A stretch of 64,000 nucleotides of DNA from Limosilactobacillus portuensis (GTDB taxonomy: Bacteria; Bacillota; Bacilli; Lactobacillales; Lactobacillaceae): assembly GCF_014838735.1 (NCBI RefSeq), contig NZ_JABUXQ010000003.1:54136-118135 (forward strand). Reading direction: 5' to 3'. Positions within the stretch are counted from its first letter, which is position 1, and every line of letters begins with the position of its first letter. The notes under the pieces were generated by a model. It was given only the letters and a program-made list of their open reading frames with translations. It had not been told where the DNA came from and searched no databases. This document shows positions 28,704 to 38,589 of the stretch, piece after piece. The translations under genes were made by a program, and so were the position numbers.

Positions 28704-30725
28704 TTGACCGCTAAGACTGACCAAGCTACAACCGAATCATCAGCTAAGACAACAACACCTGCACAATCTGATGACCAAACAACTGCTCAAGCACAAACAA
28801 AGACTGAAGATCAAGCAAGTGTTGATGCGAAGACAGATGCTTCTGATGGTGCCAAGACTCAACTGAATGCCGACAAGCAGTCAGCTACTGAATCAAAGAC
28901 CGACCAAGCTTCTGAAGATCAAGCAGCTAAGACAAATAACGATCAAGCTACTTCAGCAAAGAAGGTAGCAGCGGATGATAATGCTTCAACCACTTCTAAG
29001 GATCAATCAACCACGACTGATCAAACAGCTGTAAAGAATGAAGAAAACAATGATATTAAGGCGAACGATGCCAAGACTACTAATTTAAGTCTTACTAAGG
29101 GAAGCGTTCTTAAGGCTCAAGCAGCGAAGGCTTCCTTAGTGCAAACGAAAGCGGCTACTAACGATGAAAATACGATAACCGTTAATACTGCCCAAGAATT
29201 GATTGATGCAATTCAAAAGGGAACCGCAACGACAATTAATATTGGGAAGAATATTGATTTAGGTGAAAAGACTAGCAGCCAGTACACCAATACCAATATT
29301 TCTAATAAACGTAACATCATAATTCAATCTGCTGATGGTAAGCACTATACTGTAGACTTTAACGGTTATGGCTTTAACATGTACAGTAACGATTATGGAG
29401 TTACTTTCAAAGACTTAGATTTATATGGTAGAAGTTATTTCGGTATTGTTAGAAGTGCTGGATCATATACTTTTGATAATGTTAACTACACCGGGTCACA
29501 ATTAATTTATACTGATTCTGGATATAACACGACAGTTAACTTTGATGGTAATGTTACTGCTCATTCAGTGGGTTCATATACCAGTCCGCTAAATAATAAG
29601 TCTCAAACCAGCCAGGGTGGTAATACTCAACAGGTAATTCAATTTGCTGCTGGAACAAATACGATTAACTTTAATTCTGGAAGTAATGTTACCTTAACCA
29701 CTACTAACTCGAATGTTCTTGAAGTTGATAGGGGAACAACAACGATCAATGTTAAGAATGGTGCCCAAGTTTCCTTAAATCCACATACTCAAAATGGCCC
29801 AGAACAACTTAATGGGATGAGTATGGATAGTATTGCCCGTGGGATTGCTTCAAATGGTGATACTACTTTGAACATTGATCAGGGTGGTAACCTAGACATT
29901 AACTTGACAAAGAATACCGAAGATAAGTACCTTTCTGGAGCTCTTTACTTGAATTCTGGTGCAACGATTAATGTTAATGGTAATTTGAACATTAATTCTG
30001 ATGGTACACCATATTACCGCTCTCAAGGCTGGGATGATCCGGTTTACATCAACGGTAATGCCACCATCAATGTTAATGGTGGTTCATTCAAGGCTAATGC
30101 TACTAACATGGGTGATTACAAGGGTTCAGTTGTTACTTCAAATGGAAATTCAACAATCGCTATTAGCCACCACGGTACTTTCAATGTAACTGGTGATGGC
30201 ACCCAGGCTACTGGTGTATCACTTGGTAGTGGTAGTACCTTTACTTCAACTCAACCAGAATTATTTAATATTTCAATGCCAGATGGTGCCACTGCAATTA
30301 AGAACGGTAAAGTTCAATTTAAGGGTGTAAAGACCTCAGCTGATGGTCAGCCAATCGGTGAAATTGACATTACTTATGCTAGTGATGGTACGCCAACTGT
30401 TACTAAAGTTACTAGTTATGATGAAGCTACAACTACAGCAACTAGAACTGCTGGTAATAATGCTAAAAACAAGATTAATTTAGTTGCTGCTGGTGAAGAA
30501 GTTAACTTATCTAATGTAAGTTTTGTTAAGAATGCTGACGGAACTTACACCATGAGTGGTAATGCAAATACTGCTGATAATAAGGGCGCATATGTTTATG
30601 TATCAGTAAATGGCACAGTTCACCAAGTTGCTCCAACAGATTCACAAACTCTTTGGACAGCTGGAGAAACTGGAGATCCAACTTCTTCTCAAGTTCCTTA
30701 CACTACTGAAACAGGGGGCAGATAG
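28704..30725 (+). CDS. Adhesin fragment 2: low-complexity region and predicted beta-helix adhesive domain
   Basis: Open frame of 673 codons; the TTG at 28704 is only its first nominal start and the frame continues upstream to the G run. About the first 150 residues are Thr/Lys/Asp/Gln-rich repeats (TDQA, AKT). From about 29160 there is a long domain with many short beta-strand repeats rich in Asn/Gly/Thr (NTAQELIDAIQKGTATTINI, later TTVNFDGNVTA, TTTINVKNGAQ, ATINVNGNLNI), typical of pectate-lyase-like or right-handed beta-helix adhesive domains of lactobacilli. It ends at TAG 30723 right after a run of five G. Confidence 0.7.
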   Translation: MTAKTDQATTESSAKTTTPAQSDDQTTAQAQTKTEDQASVDAKTDASDGAKTQLNADKQSATESKTDQASEDQAAKTNNDQATSAKKVAADDNASTTSKDQSTTTDQTAVKNEENNDIKANDAKTTNLSLTKGSVLKAQAAKASLVQTKAATNDENTITVNTAQELIDAIQKGTATTINIGKNIDLGEKTSSQYTNTNISNKRNIIIQSADGKHYTVDFNGYGFNMYSNDYGVTFKDLDLYGRSYFGIVRSAGSYTFDNVNYTGSQLIYTDSGYNTTVNFDGNVTAHSVGSYTSPLNNKSQTSQGGNTQQVIQFAAGTNTINFNSGSNVTLTTTNSNVLEVDRGTTTINVKNGAQVSLNPHTQNGPEQLNGMSMDSIARGIASNGDTTLNIDQGGNLDINLTKNTEDKYLSGALYLNSGATINVNGNLNINSDGTPYYRSQGWDDPVYINGNATINVNGGSFKANATNMGDYKGSVVTSNGNSTIAISHHGTFNVTGDGTQATGVSLGSGSTFTSTQPELFNISMPDGATAIKNGKVQFKGVKTSADGQPIGEIDITYASDGTPTVTKVTSYDEATTTATRTAGNNAKNKINLVAAGEEVNLSNVSFVKNADGTYTMSGNANTADNKGAYVYVSVNGTVHQVAPTDSQTLWTAGETGDPTSSQVPYTTETGGR

Positions 30726-33700
30726 CAAGTTCACTGTTAACCTTGGTAAATTAAAGGACACTGACCAAGTTTCTGTATATGCTGCCAAGGACTTTGTAGC
30801 CAGTGATACGGATACTAAGACAGTTTCTGACTGGATGACTAGCTCTTACCGTGATCAATTGCAAAAGTTAGTTGATGAAGCTCCTACTGTTGAAGCAGAT
30901 GCTAACTTTACTAATGCTGGTACAGAGCAAAAGGAAGCCTATACTACCGCTATTTCGAACGGTAACACACTTCTTCAAAATACAAGTGCTACTTCGGAAC
31001 AACTTCAAGACACAATTAAAGCTATTAATAATGCTAAGAATGGCTTAAATGGTGATCTCAATAGTGCAAAGCAGGCTCTTCAGGATGCTGTTAATGAAGC
31101 ACCAGCTATCGAAAAGACAGCAGCATACTACAATGCCGACTCTACTAAGCAAACAGCATATACTGATGCAATCACAGCTGGTAGTGATGCTCTAAAGGCA
31201 TCAAACCCTACAGTAAAGAGTCTTACTGATGCATTAACTGCAATCAATACTGCCAAGTCTGCTTTAAATGGTCAGGCAACTAATAAGGCTGCTCTTGAAA
31301 CAGCAGTTAAGAATTCTGATACTGTAAAGGCAAGTAATAACTACACTAACGCTGATGAAGCTCAAAAGACTGCTTACGACAATGCAGTTACTAATGCAAA
31401 GTCAGTCTTGGATAACACTGATGCAACCCAGGATCAAGTAGATCAAGCATTGCAAAAACTTGAGGAAGCAAACAGTAAGTTAAATGGTGATACCAAGACA
31501 GATGCCGCTAACAAGGCTGCTCTTGAAGCTGCTGTTAATGAAGCACCAACTGTACGAGAGACACCTGCTTTCTACAACGGCACTGATGAAGCTCAAGAAG
31601 CTTACAACAAAGCAATTACTGATGGTCAAGCAGTATTGGATAATACCAATGCAACAGCTGATCAAATCAAGGGTGCTTTAGATGCAATTACCACTACTAA
31701 AGGTAATTTGAAGGGTGAGGCAACCAATACTGATGCCCTTAATAAGGCTATAGCTACTGCTAATGACGCTAAACAAACTAGTGATTACACTGATGCTGAT
31801 CAAGCTAAACAAGAAGCACTTACTAATGCAATCACCGCTGGTCAAAGTATTCTGACCAAGCCAAATGCTACTCAAGCAGAAGTAGATAATGCCGTAAAGA
31901 CTATCAATGATGCTATTAGTGATTTGAACGGTACTACCAATCTTGAAACTGCAAAAACTGATGCAACTGCTGCAATTAATAATGAACTAAAAGATAAAAC
32001 TACAGCAATTAATCAAGCAGCTAACATTGATCAAGATCAAAAGACTAGTTTGATTAATGAAGCAACTCAAGCAGCTAATAAGGCCAAAGATGATATTAAG
32101 AATGCAACGACTACTAGTGATGTAACTACTGCCAAGAATACAGGTATTGAAAATATCAACAAAGTTACTGTGCCAAGCTTAGACGTTGCCAAACAAGAAG
32201 CAACTAAGGCAGTAGATGATGCTCTTGCTAGTCAAAAAGAACTTATTAATCAGGCTAATAACCTTAGTGACACTGAAAAGCAATCTTTGATTAACAAGGC
32301 AACTACCGCAGCTAACACTGCCAAGGATAATATCAATAAAGCAACGACCAATGTAGACGTAGCCAAAGCAGGTCAAGACGGCGTTACTGAAATTGGAAAG
32401 GTTGTTCCAACTAGCTTAGCTGATGCAAAAGATGCAGCGAATAAAGCAATTGATGATGCTTTAACTAAGAAGTTAAATTCAATTGATGCTGCACAAAACT
32501 TAACCACTGATGAAAAGACTGAATTAACTAATAAAGCTAACACTGCCGCAAATGAGGCTAAAGACAAAGTTGCTCAAGCCACTACTAATGATGAAGCTGC
32601 TCAAGCAGGTCAAGTTGGTGCTGACGCGATCGATGCTATTCCAGTACCAACTGAATCAGCAGTAAAGCAGGAAGCAAAAGATGCTGTAGCAAAAGCCGCT
32701 GATGAAAAGAATCAAGTAATTGATGCTTCAAGCTTAACTGCTGAAGAAAAGGCTGCATTAAAGCAAGAAGTAACTAAGGCTCAAGATGATGCCAATGCTG
32801 CAATTGATAGTGCTAAGACTAATGAAGCAGTAAAGACCGCTCAAGAAGCAGGTGTTGGTAATATCAACAAGATTTCAGTCCCAGCTGACTCAGCAGTTAA
32901 AACTGCTGCAAAGGAAGCCGTAGCTCAAGAAGCCGCTAAAAAGAATCAAGCAATTGATGCTTCAAGCTTAACTGATGAAGAAAAAGCTGCATTGAAACAA
33001 AAGGTAACCAATGCACAAAATGCAGCGGATACTGCAATTGATAATGCTAAAACTAACACTGCAGTAACAAATGCTAAGAATACGGGAATTTCAAATATCC
33101 AAAATATCGAGATTCCAACTAAGTCAACTTCTAAGGAAAAAGCTACTGCTGATTTAACTAATGCTGTTGATGCAGCTAAGGCAGCAATCGATCAAGATAC
33201 TAACTTAACTGAAGATGAAAGAAAAGCAGCTAAAGCTCAAGTAGATAGCGATGCTAGCGCTGCTCAAGAAGCAATCAATAAGGCTACTAGCAACGATGCT
33301 GTAACTTCTGCTGCAACTGCCGGTAAAGTTACCATCGACAAGACAGTAGCGAATGCTGCCATTGACAACGCTGCAGCTGGCAAGAACAAAGAAATTGCTA
33401 ACTCTCCATTAACTACTGATGAGCAAAACAAGTTGCGTGATCAAGTAGCTAACGAAGTAAAGACTGCAAAGGACAACATTGCTAAAGCAACTACTGACTC
33501 AGCTGTAGCAACAGCCCAAGAAAAAGGTGTTGCCGCAATTAACGGTATCAAGGTCCCAACTAACTCAACAGCTAAGGATCAGGCTAAGAGTAACATTACT
33601 GATGCCGCTGACAAGGCTAAGCAAGCAATTGACCAGGACGACAATTTAACCGATGATCAAAAGCAAGCCGCTAAGGATCAAATTGATACTGATGCTAAGA

Positions 33701-36700
33701 ACGCTCAAGATGCCATTGACAACGCTAAGACCGATGCTGATGTCAATAATGCCGCTGATAACGGTAAGCTTGCAATTGATAAGACAGTCGCCGATGCTGC
33801 AATCGATAATGCAGTGGCTGGTAAGATTAAGGACGTTAAGGCGCCATTAACTACTGATGAGCAAAAGACCTTGACTGATTTGATCAAGGAAACTGGTGAG
33901 AATGCTAAGCAAAATATTGCTAGTGCAACTACTCCAGCAGAGGTAACAACCGCTCAAGAAAATGGCGTTAAGGCTATTAACGACATTAAGATTCCAACTA
34001 CTTCTTCTGTTAAGGACAATGCTACTGCTGCGATTGATAAAGCTCTTCAAAACAAGACTGATGAAATCAATAACGCTACTAACATTACCGCTCAAGAGAA
34101 GCAGGATCTGATTAAGCAGGCTACCGATGCTGCTAACACTGCTAAGGACAACATTAAGAATGCAACCAGCGATTCAGCTGTAATTACTGCTCAAACTAAT
34201 GGTGAAAAAGCAATTGCTGATGTAACTATTCCTGGTTTGTCTGACATCAAGAAGGAAAGCACTGATTTAATTAATAAGACCTTAGATGAGAAGAAGACAG
34301 AGATTAATAATGCTTCCAACTTGTCAGATGATGAAAAGCAGCAATTAATTAATGACGCTACTAAGGCTGCAACCGATGCTATTAACAACATCAACAATGC
34401 TAAGACTAATGATGATGCCAAGAAGGCAGCTGATACCGGTGCTCAAGACATTGAAAACATTGCTATTCCTAGCCTTGACGATGCCAAGAAGAATGCTAAC
34501 CAAGCAATTGATGATGCTTTGAATTCTAAAGTAAATGAAATCAATAATGCATCAAACTTGAATGATACTGAAAAGAAGAACTTGGTTGATCAAGCAACAG
34601 AAGCTGCAAACACTGCTAAAAGCAATGTTGAAAATGCAACCACTAATGCTGATGCACAAGATGCAGCAAATAAGGGTATTGAAAATATTAAAGGAATTAC
34701 CTTTACTTCATTAGATGATGCCAAGAAAGCAGCTAACTCAGCAATTGATCATGCCTTACAAGTTAAGACTGATGAAATCAACAATGCTTCTAACTTGAGT
34801 GATCAAGAAAAGCAAGACTTGATTAACAAGGCAACCGATGCCGCAAATACTGCTAAGGACAACATCACCAAGGCAACCACTAACGATGCCGTAAATGATG
34901 CTCAAAACAAGGGTATTGAAGAGATTGCTAATGTTGCTGTTCCAAGCTTAGATCAAGCTAAACAAGATGCTATTAACGCAATTAAGCAAGTACAAGCAGC
35001 TAAGAATACACAAATTAGTGATGCTAAGAACTTAAGTGCAGATCAACAAAAGAGTTTAACTGATCAGGTAGATAAGATTGCTAATGATGCAATTGCTAAG
35101 ATTAATGATCCAGCAACTACAACTAATGATGCAGTTGCTTCAACACGTGACGATGCAATTAAGCAAATCACTGATTTGTTTATCCCAACCTTAGATGGTG
35201 CTCAAAATGATGCTACTAATGCAATCGAAACTGCTAAGAACGCTAAGATTGATGAGATCAATAATGCTCAGAACTTATCTGACCAAGAGAAACAAGCTTT
35301 AACTGATCAGGTAAATAAGGCTACTGATGATGCTACTAAGGCAATCAAGGACGCTACAACTAATGATGCTGTTAAGAATGCTGAAACTAAGGGCTTGAAT
35401 GATATTAACAACATCAAGGTTCCAAGTTTGGCTGAGAAGCAACAGGAAGCTAAGGATGCGGTTGCTAAGGCTGCCGAGGCCAAGAATAAAGTAATTGACA
35501 GCTCAGACTTAACTGGCGAAGAAAAGGCTGCCTTGAAGAAGCAAGTTAGTGACGCCCAAACAGCTGCTAACAAGGCGATTGATGATGCTTCAACTGATGC
35601 TGGGGTAACTAAGGCACAGAATGATGGTATTGATAACATCAACAAGATTACTATCTCAGAAACTTCAGATGCCAAGGCCAAAGCAACAACTGATCTTAAG
35701 GATGCTGTTGATAACGCTAAGAAGGCAATTGATCAAGATACTAACTTGACTAATGACCAAAAGCAAGCAGCTAAGGACGCAATTGATCAGGATGCTAAGA
35801 CTGCTCAAGAAGCGATCAATAATGCTAATACTGACAGTGATGTTAAGAAGGCTACTGATAACGGTCAATTAGCAATTGACAAGGATGTTGCTAATGCAGC
35901 AATTGATAATGCTGCCGCTGGTAAGAAGGCTGAAATTGCTAAATCACCATTAACTGATGCTGAAAAGCAAGCCTTAGATCAGCAAGTTGACCAACAAGTA
36001 CAAACAGCTAAGAGCAATATTGCTAAGGCTACGACTACTGATGAAGTAACTACGGCACAGAACAATGGTATTGATAACATTAATAATATTAAGATTCCAT
36101 CAGTGCCAACTACTAATCTGACAGATGCTAAGAATGCTGCCAATACTGCCATTGACAACGCTGCCGCAGCCAAGAAGGATGCCATTAAGGCTGCTCAAGA
36201 TGCTGGTACCATTACCGCTGATCAAGCTGCTGATTTAAATAAGCAAGTTGACCAGGTTGCTAATGAGGCTAAGCAAGCGATCAATAATGCAACAACAGCA
36301 AGCCAGGTTGAACAGGCACAAAATAATGGTGTTCAGAAGATTAACAACATTAATATTCCAAGCATCACTGATGCCAAGGATGCTGCTAAGGACGCAATTG
36401 ATCAGGCTGCTAAGAATAAGGATGCTGAAATTGATGCAAGCAACTTAAGCGATCAGGAAAAGGCCGATTTGAAGAATGAGGTCAAGGTAATTGCTGACAC
36501 CGCTAAGAAGAGCATTGATAGTGTTGATAATGCTGCTGAAGTAAACAATGCAATGAATGCCGGAATCGCAGCAATTAATAGTATTAAGGTTGCTACTAGT
36601 TCAGATAACCAAAATGGACAATCAGGCAACAACGGTAGTACCATTGATAATGGTTCAGGTGAAGCTACGAATAATAATGGTAGTCAAGCCGGTTCAGTAA

Positions 36701-36849
36701 CTGGTGCTACAACAAGTCAATCAAATGGTGCAAAGGTTTCTGCTACTGGTCTAAATGGTAAGAATGCTGTTCGGATTAATGCTAATAAGCAAGCAGCTCA
36801 ATTGCCACAGACTGGCAAACTAATACTAATCTTGGTGCAGTTGGCTTAG
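30610..36849 (+). CDS. Adhesin fragment 3: FIVAR and DUF1542 repeat region
   Basis: Open frame of 2079 codons. Its nominal start at 30610 overlaps fragment 2 out of frame; true protein sequence begins near 30715 (GADSKFTVNLG). FIVAR repeats run 30859-31941 and DUF1542-like repeats 31942-36597, then a Gln/Asn/Gly/Ser stalk and LPQTG at 36802-36816. After LPQTG the frame reads a few wrong residues and stops; the hydrophobic helix and KKKED tail are in another frame (to 36911). Four broad antisense frames here are by-products of the repetitive composition. Confidence 0.7.
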   Translation: MAQFTKLLQQIHKLFGQLEKLEIQLLLKFLTLLKQGADSKFTVNLGKLKDTDQVSVYAAKDFVASDTDTKTVSDWMTSSYRDQLQKLVDEAPTVEADANFTNAGTEQKEAYTTAISNGNTLLQNTSATSEQLQDTIKAINNAKNGLNGDLNSAKQALQDAVNEAPAIEKTAAYYNADSTKQTAYTDAITAGSDALKASNPTVKSLTDALTAINTAKSALNGQATNKAALETAVKNSDTVKASNNYTNADEAQKTAYDNAVTNAKSVLDNTDATQDQVDQALQKLEEANSKLNGDTKTDAANKAALEAAVNEAPTVRETPAFYNGTDEAQEAYNKAITDGQAVLDNTNATADQIKGALDAITTTKGNLKGEATNTDALNKAIATANDAKQTSDYTDADQAKQEALTNAITAGQSILTKPNATQAEVDNAVKTINDAISDLNGTTNLETAKTDATAAINNELKDKTTAINQAANIDQDQKTSLINEATQAANKAKDDIKNATTTSDVTTAKNTGIENINKVTVPSLDVAKQEATKAVDDALASQKELINQANNLSDTEKQSLINKATTAANTAKDNINKATTNVDVAKAGQDGVTEIGKVVPTSLADAKDAANKAIDDALTKKLNSIDAAQNLTTDEKTELTNKANTAANEAKDKVAQATTNDEAAQAGQVGADAIDAIPVPTESAVKQEAKDAVAKAADEKNQVIDASSLTAEEKAALKQEVTKAQDDANAAIDSAKTNEAVKTAQEAGVGNINKISVPADSAVKTAAKEAVAQEAAKKNQAIDASSLTDEEKAALKQKVTNAQNAADTAIDNAKTNTAVTNAKNTGISNIQNIEIPTKSTSKEKATADLTNAVDAAKAAIDQDTNLTEDERKAAKAQVDSDASAAQEAINKATSNDAVTSAATAGKVTIDKTVANAAIDNAAAGKNKEIANSPLTTDEQNKLRDQVANEVKTAKDNIAKATTDSAVATAQEKGVAAINGIKVPTNSTAKDQAKSNITDAADKAKQAIDQDDNLTDDQKQAAKDQIDTDAKNAQDAIDNAKTDADVNNAADNGKLAIDKTVADAAIDNAVAGKIKDVKAPLTTDEQKTLTDLIKETGENAKQNIASATTPAEVTTAQENGVKAINDIKIPTTSSVKDNATAAIDKALQNKTDEINNATNITAQEKQDLIKQATDAANTAKDNIKNATSDSAVITAQTNGEKAIADVTIPGLSDIKKESTDLINKTLDEKKTEINNASNLSDDEKQQLINDATKAATDAINNINNAKTNDDAKKAADTGAQDIENIAIPSLDDAKKNANQAIDDALNSKVNEINNASNLNDTEKKNLVDQATEAANTAKSNVENATTNADAQDAANKGIENIKGITFTSLDDAKKAANSAIDHALQVKTDEINNASNLSDQEKQDLINKATDAANTAKDNITKATTNDAVNDAQNKGIEEIANVAVPSLDQAKQDAINAIKQVQAAKNTQISDAKNLSADQQKSLTDQVDKIANDAIAKINDPATTTNDAVASTRDDAIKQITDLFIPTLDGAQNDATNAIETAKNAKIDEINNAQNLSDQEKQALTDQVNKATDDATKAIKDATTNDAVKNAETKGLNDINNIKVPSLAEKQQEAKDAVAKAAEAKNKVIDSSDLTGEEKAALKKQVSDAQTAANKAIDDASTDAGVTKAQNDGIDNINKITISETSDAKAKATTDLKDAVDNAKKAIDQDTNLTNDQKQAAKDAIDQDAKTAQEAINNANTDSDVKKATDNGQLAIDKDVANAAIDNAAAGKKAEIAKSPLTDAEKQALDQQVDQQVQTAKSNIAKATTTDEVTTAQNNGIDNINNIKIPSVPTTNLTDAKNAANTAIDNAAAAKKDAIKAAQDAGTITADQAADLNKQVDQVANEAKQAINNATTASQVEQAQNNGVQKINNINIPSITDAKDAAKDAIDQAAKNKDAEIDASNLSDQEKADLKNEVKVIADTAKKSIDSVDNAAEVNNAMNAGIAAINSIKVATSSDNQNGQSGNNGSTIDNGSGEATNNNGSQAGSVTGATTSQSNGAKVSATGLNGKNAVRINANKQAAQLPQTGKLILILVQLA
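30859..31941 (+). repeat. Five FIVAR-type repeats
   Basis: Five units of about 70-76 residues with the pattern L-x-x-A-V-x-x-A...Y-x-x-A-x-x-x-G...L-N-G (for example LQDAVNEAPAIEKTAAYYNA and LETAVKNSDTVKASNNYTNA). FIVAR modules are associated with binding to fibronectin or other matrix ligands and with stalk formation. Confidence 0.75.
31942..36597 (+). repeat. About twenty DUF1542-like three-helix repeats
   Basis: I count 20 units of 69-86 residues, each opening with A-K-x-x-A-x-x-A-I-D/N, a middle I-N-x-A-x-x-L-(S/T)-x-x-E-K, and closing with A-x-x-x-G-I-x-x-I-x-x-I-x-(V/I)-P-(S/T). Units 6+7, 8+9 and 17+18 form a recurring double module joined by DKxVA(N/D)AAIDNA. The DNA is less than identical between units, so recent array growth is limited. 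Confidence 0.75.
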
Positions 36850-36943
36850 CAGCTGCTAGTCTAGCCGGTCTCTTCGGCTTTACCAAGTTAGGTAAGAAGA
36901 AGGAAGACTAGCAAGTTAGCTTAGTTAGCTACTTAAATCCAAA

Positions 36944-36982
36944 AGCGACTCGAGAGGAAAATCCTCTTGAGCCGCTTTTTTT
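36944..36982 (+). terminator. Terminator after the adhesin gene
   Basis: AGCGACTCGAGAGGA (36944-36958) pairs with TCCTCTTGAGCCGCT (36962-36976) with two imperfect positions, followed by a T run to 36982. Confidence 0.75.
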
Positions 36983-37034
36983 GATCAAATAAAATCCCAG
37001 AATGAGATTAGCTCACTCTGAGATTTACTGAATA

Positions 37035-38330
37035 TTACTTATTCAATTTTTGTTCCTTAAATTGGTTCAGGTTTTGTTGAGTAGGGATAAGGTTTGCCCA
37101 GGTCTTGGTCAAGAACTCATCGCTCATGTGATAGTGTGGTTGAGGTTGAGTCTGTTCAATGAACTTGCTTGTCGCACTATCAAATTTAACCCAGCCAGCA
37201 TAACCAATGTGGATTGTATCTTCCATGAAGTAAGGTTTGTTACCGTCATGAGAAAGGTCAAGGATGTTGTTAAATCCTTGTTGTTGAAGCTGGAACTTAA
37301 TCTTGTTAACGGTGCGATAGTACATTTGCATATCCATTCCAGTGTATGCTTCCCACTGACCGTTAACAGGAGGAATAACGAACATAACGTTTGTGTTGTT
37401 ATTCTTGAATTGGTTGAGGACAACTTGTAAATCGCCATATTCTGGTGATTGGTTGTAGTTAAAGTGGCGTTGCGAACCCTTAAGCTTCTTCAAGTTAGGC
37501 TTAACCTTCTTAGTATAGAAGGAATTCTTAACGTGGAAGTCATTATTGTCAGTTTCCTTAGCAGCCTCATCAACTGCCATCTTGTGCAGTCGGTCTTCAT
37601 TATACTTAGCCGGTAATTTGTGAATCTGTGGCTTAATGAAGTGGCTATAATTATTATCTAACTGGATTCCTGAAAATAATGCATCCTGGTGTTGTAACAG
37701 CGTCAACCGGAAACTTAAAATGGCTTTATCCCAACTGCTTAAAGGCTTTCCTTGAGCAATCTTAGCAGCGTCTTCAGCAACTGAACCATCATTACCAATC
37801 ATTTGGATTAACCGCTTGGCAACGTACTGATCATATGGTGACTTTGGATTAGCTTTCTTTAACCAGGTTAAGTCAGCTAATTCACCGTTGTAGTACTTAA
37901 AAGCCGGGGGTAAAATTCCCTTTTTAACAAACCATTGTGGCGAAACAATATAAACGGCCTTTTTATCTCGCAACTGGCCCTCCATCGTAGTGATGTTAAA
38001 GAACTGGGGGAGTGATTGTGCTCCACGCTGTCCTAGAAGGAACGGGGTATAGTTATGATAACGTGCCGCCATAATTGATGGGTGGAAATTATCAAACCGC
38101 CGTAATTCACTTGAACCAAAAAACGGAACATAGCGGGTATTCTTATCAGAAAGTGCCTGTTGTTTCAACTTTTGGTTTTTGAAAACTACGGGACTAAGCG
38201 AGGAAGCAGCCCGTTGTTCAGTTTTAGCTGAATAGTGGCTACCTAAAGGCATTGTAAAAAGAATTAAAATCAGAACAAAGGCAAGAATAACTGGGCCAAA
38301 GATATACCACAGTCGCTTGCGGTTAGTCAT
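37035..38330 (-). CDS. dltD: D-alanyl-lipoteichoic acid biosynthesis protein DltD
   Basis: Acts on the outer side of the membrane in the last step of D-alanylation of teichoic acids. 431 residues with an N-terminal membrane anchor (about residues 8-28) and an SGNH-like hydrolase domain: FFGSSELRRFDNFHPS carries the Ser and EDTIHIGYAGW the Asp/His pair. D-Ala esters reduce the negative charge of the wall and raise resistance to cationic peptides. Start overlaps the dltC stop by 8 bp. Final gene of dltXABCD. Confidence 0.96.
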   Translation of the reverse strand: MTNRKRLWYIFGPVILAFVLILILFTMPLGSHYSAKTEQRAASSLSPVVFKNQKLKQQALSDKNTRYVPFFGSSELRRFDNFHPSIMAARYHNYTPFLLGQRGAQSLPQFFNITTMEGQLRDKKAVYIVSPQWFVKKGILPPAFKYYNGELADLTWLKKANPKSPYDQYVAKRLIQMIGNDGSVAEDAAKIAQGKPLSSWDKAILSFRLTLLQHQDALFSGIQLDNNYSHFIKPQIHKLPAKYNEDRLHKMAVDEAAKETDNNDFHVKNSFYTKKVKPNLKKLKGSQRHFNYNQSPEYGDLQVVLNQFKNNNTNVMFVIPPVNGQWEAYTGMDMQMYYRTVNKIKFQLQQQGFNNILDLSHDGNKPYFMEDTIHIGYAGWVKFDSATSKFIEQTQPQPHYHMSDEFLTKTWANLIPTQQNLNQFKEQKLNK

Positions 38331-38562
38331 TTTGGAGCTCCTTTACACGGTCAACCATCTTATCAACTGAACTCCATTGGCTCCGGTCAAATTCGGAAAC
38401 AGGTACTTGAATATCGAATTGATCTTGAAGTGCTAGGAGCACGCTAACAGTAGCCATTGAGTCTAATAAACCATCTGCAAATAAGTCTTCGCTAGTATCA
38501 CTGAAGTCACTTGCATCCCGACCAGTTGCGTCAGCTAAAATGTTAATAATATCGTCTTTCAT
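38323..38562 (-). CDS. dltC: D-alanine--poly(phosphoribitol) ligase carrier protein DltC
   Basis: 79-residue acyl-carrier-like protein. Ser in LFADGLLDSMATV carries the 4'-phosphopantetheine that accepts D-alanine from DltA and presents it to DltB. AGGAGGA ribosome site. AcpS, which could add this prosthetic group, is coded nearby on the opposite strand (41735-42103). Confidence 0.96.
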   Translation of the reverse strand: MKDDIINILADATGRDASDFSDTSEDLFADGLLDSMATVSVLLALQDQFDIQVPVSEFDRSQWSSVDKMVDRVKELQND

Positions 38563-38589
38563 TATAAAATCCTCCTAAATAAATCTCAA

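Larger units (their letters stand above)
28462..36911 (+). pseudogene. Giant LPXTG surface adhesin with FIVAR and DUF1542 repeats, interrupted by three frame changes
   Basis: Read as one gene, this would encode about 2816 residues: a YSIRK-type signal, a low-complexity Thr/Asp/Lys/Gln segment, a beta-helix-like domain, 5 FIVAR repeats, 20 DUF1542-like repeats, a Ser/Asn/Gly-rich stalk, LPQTG, a membrane helix and a basic tail. Ebh-type proteins of this build bind host matrix and are sortase-anchored. The frame breaks at a run of six G (28669-28674; seven or four would be in frame), at a run of five G near 30715 (four would be in frame), and after ACTGG at 36811-36815 (one base missing). Each repair gives uninterrupted family-like sequence on both sides, so these are recent events, phase switches or sequencing errors. 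As given, no wall-anchored product can be made. Confidence 0.8.

Noticed and set aside
35307-35681. Minus-strand frames across the adhesin repeats (several of 60-124 codons)
   Set aside because: They recur with the repeat period and have Leu/Ser/Ala-rich reverse-translation composition; artefacts of the GCT/GAT/AAT-rich coding strand.
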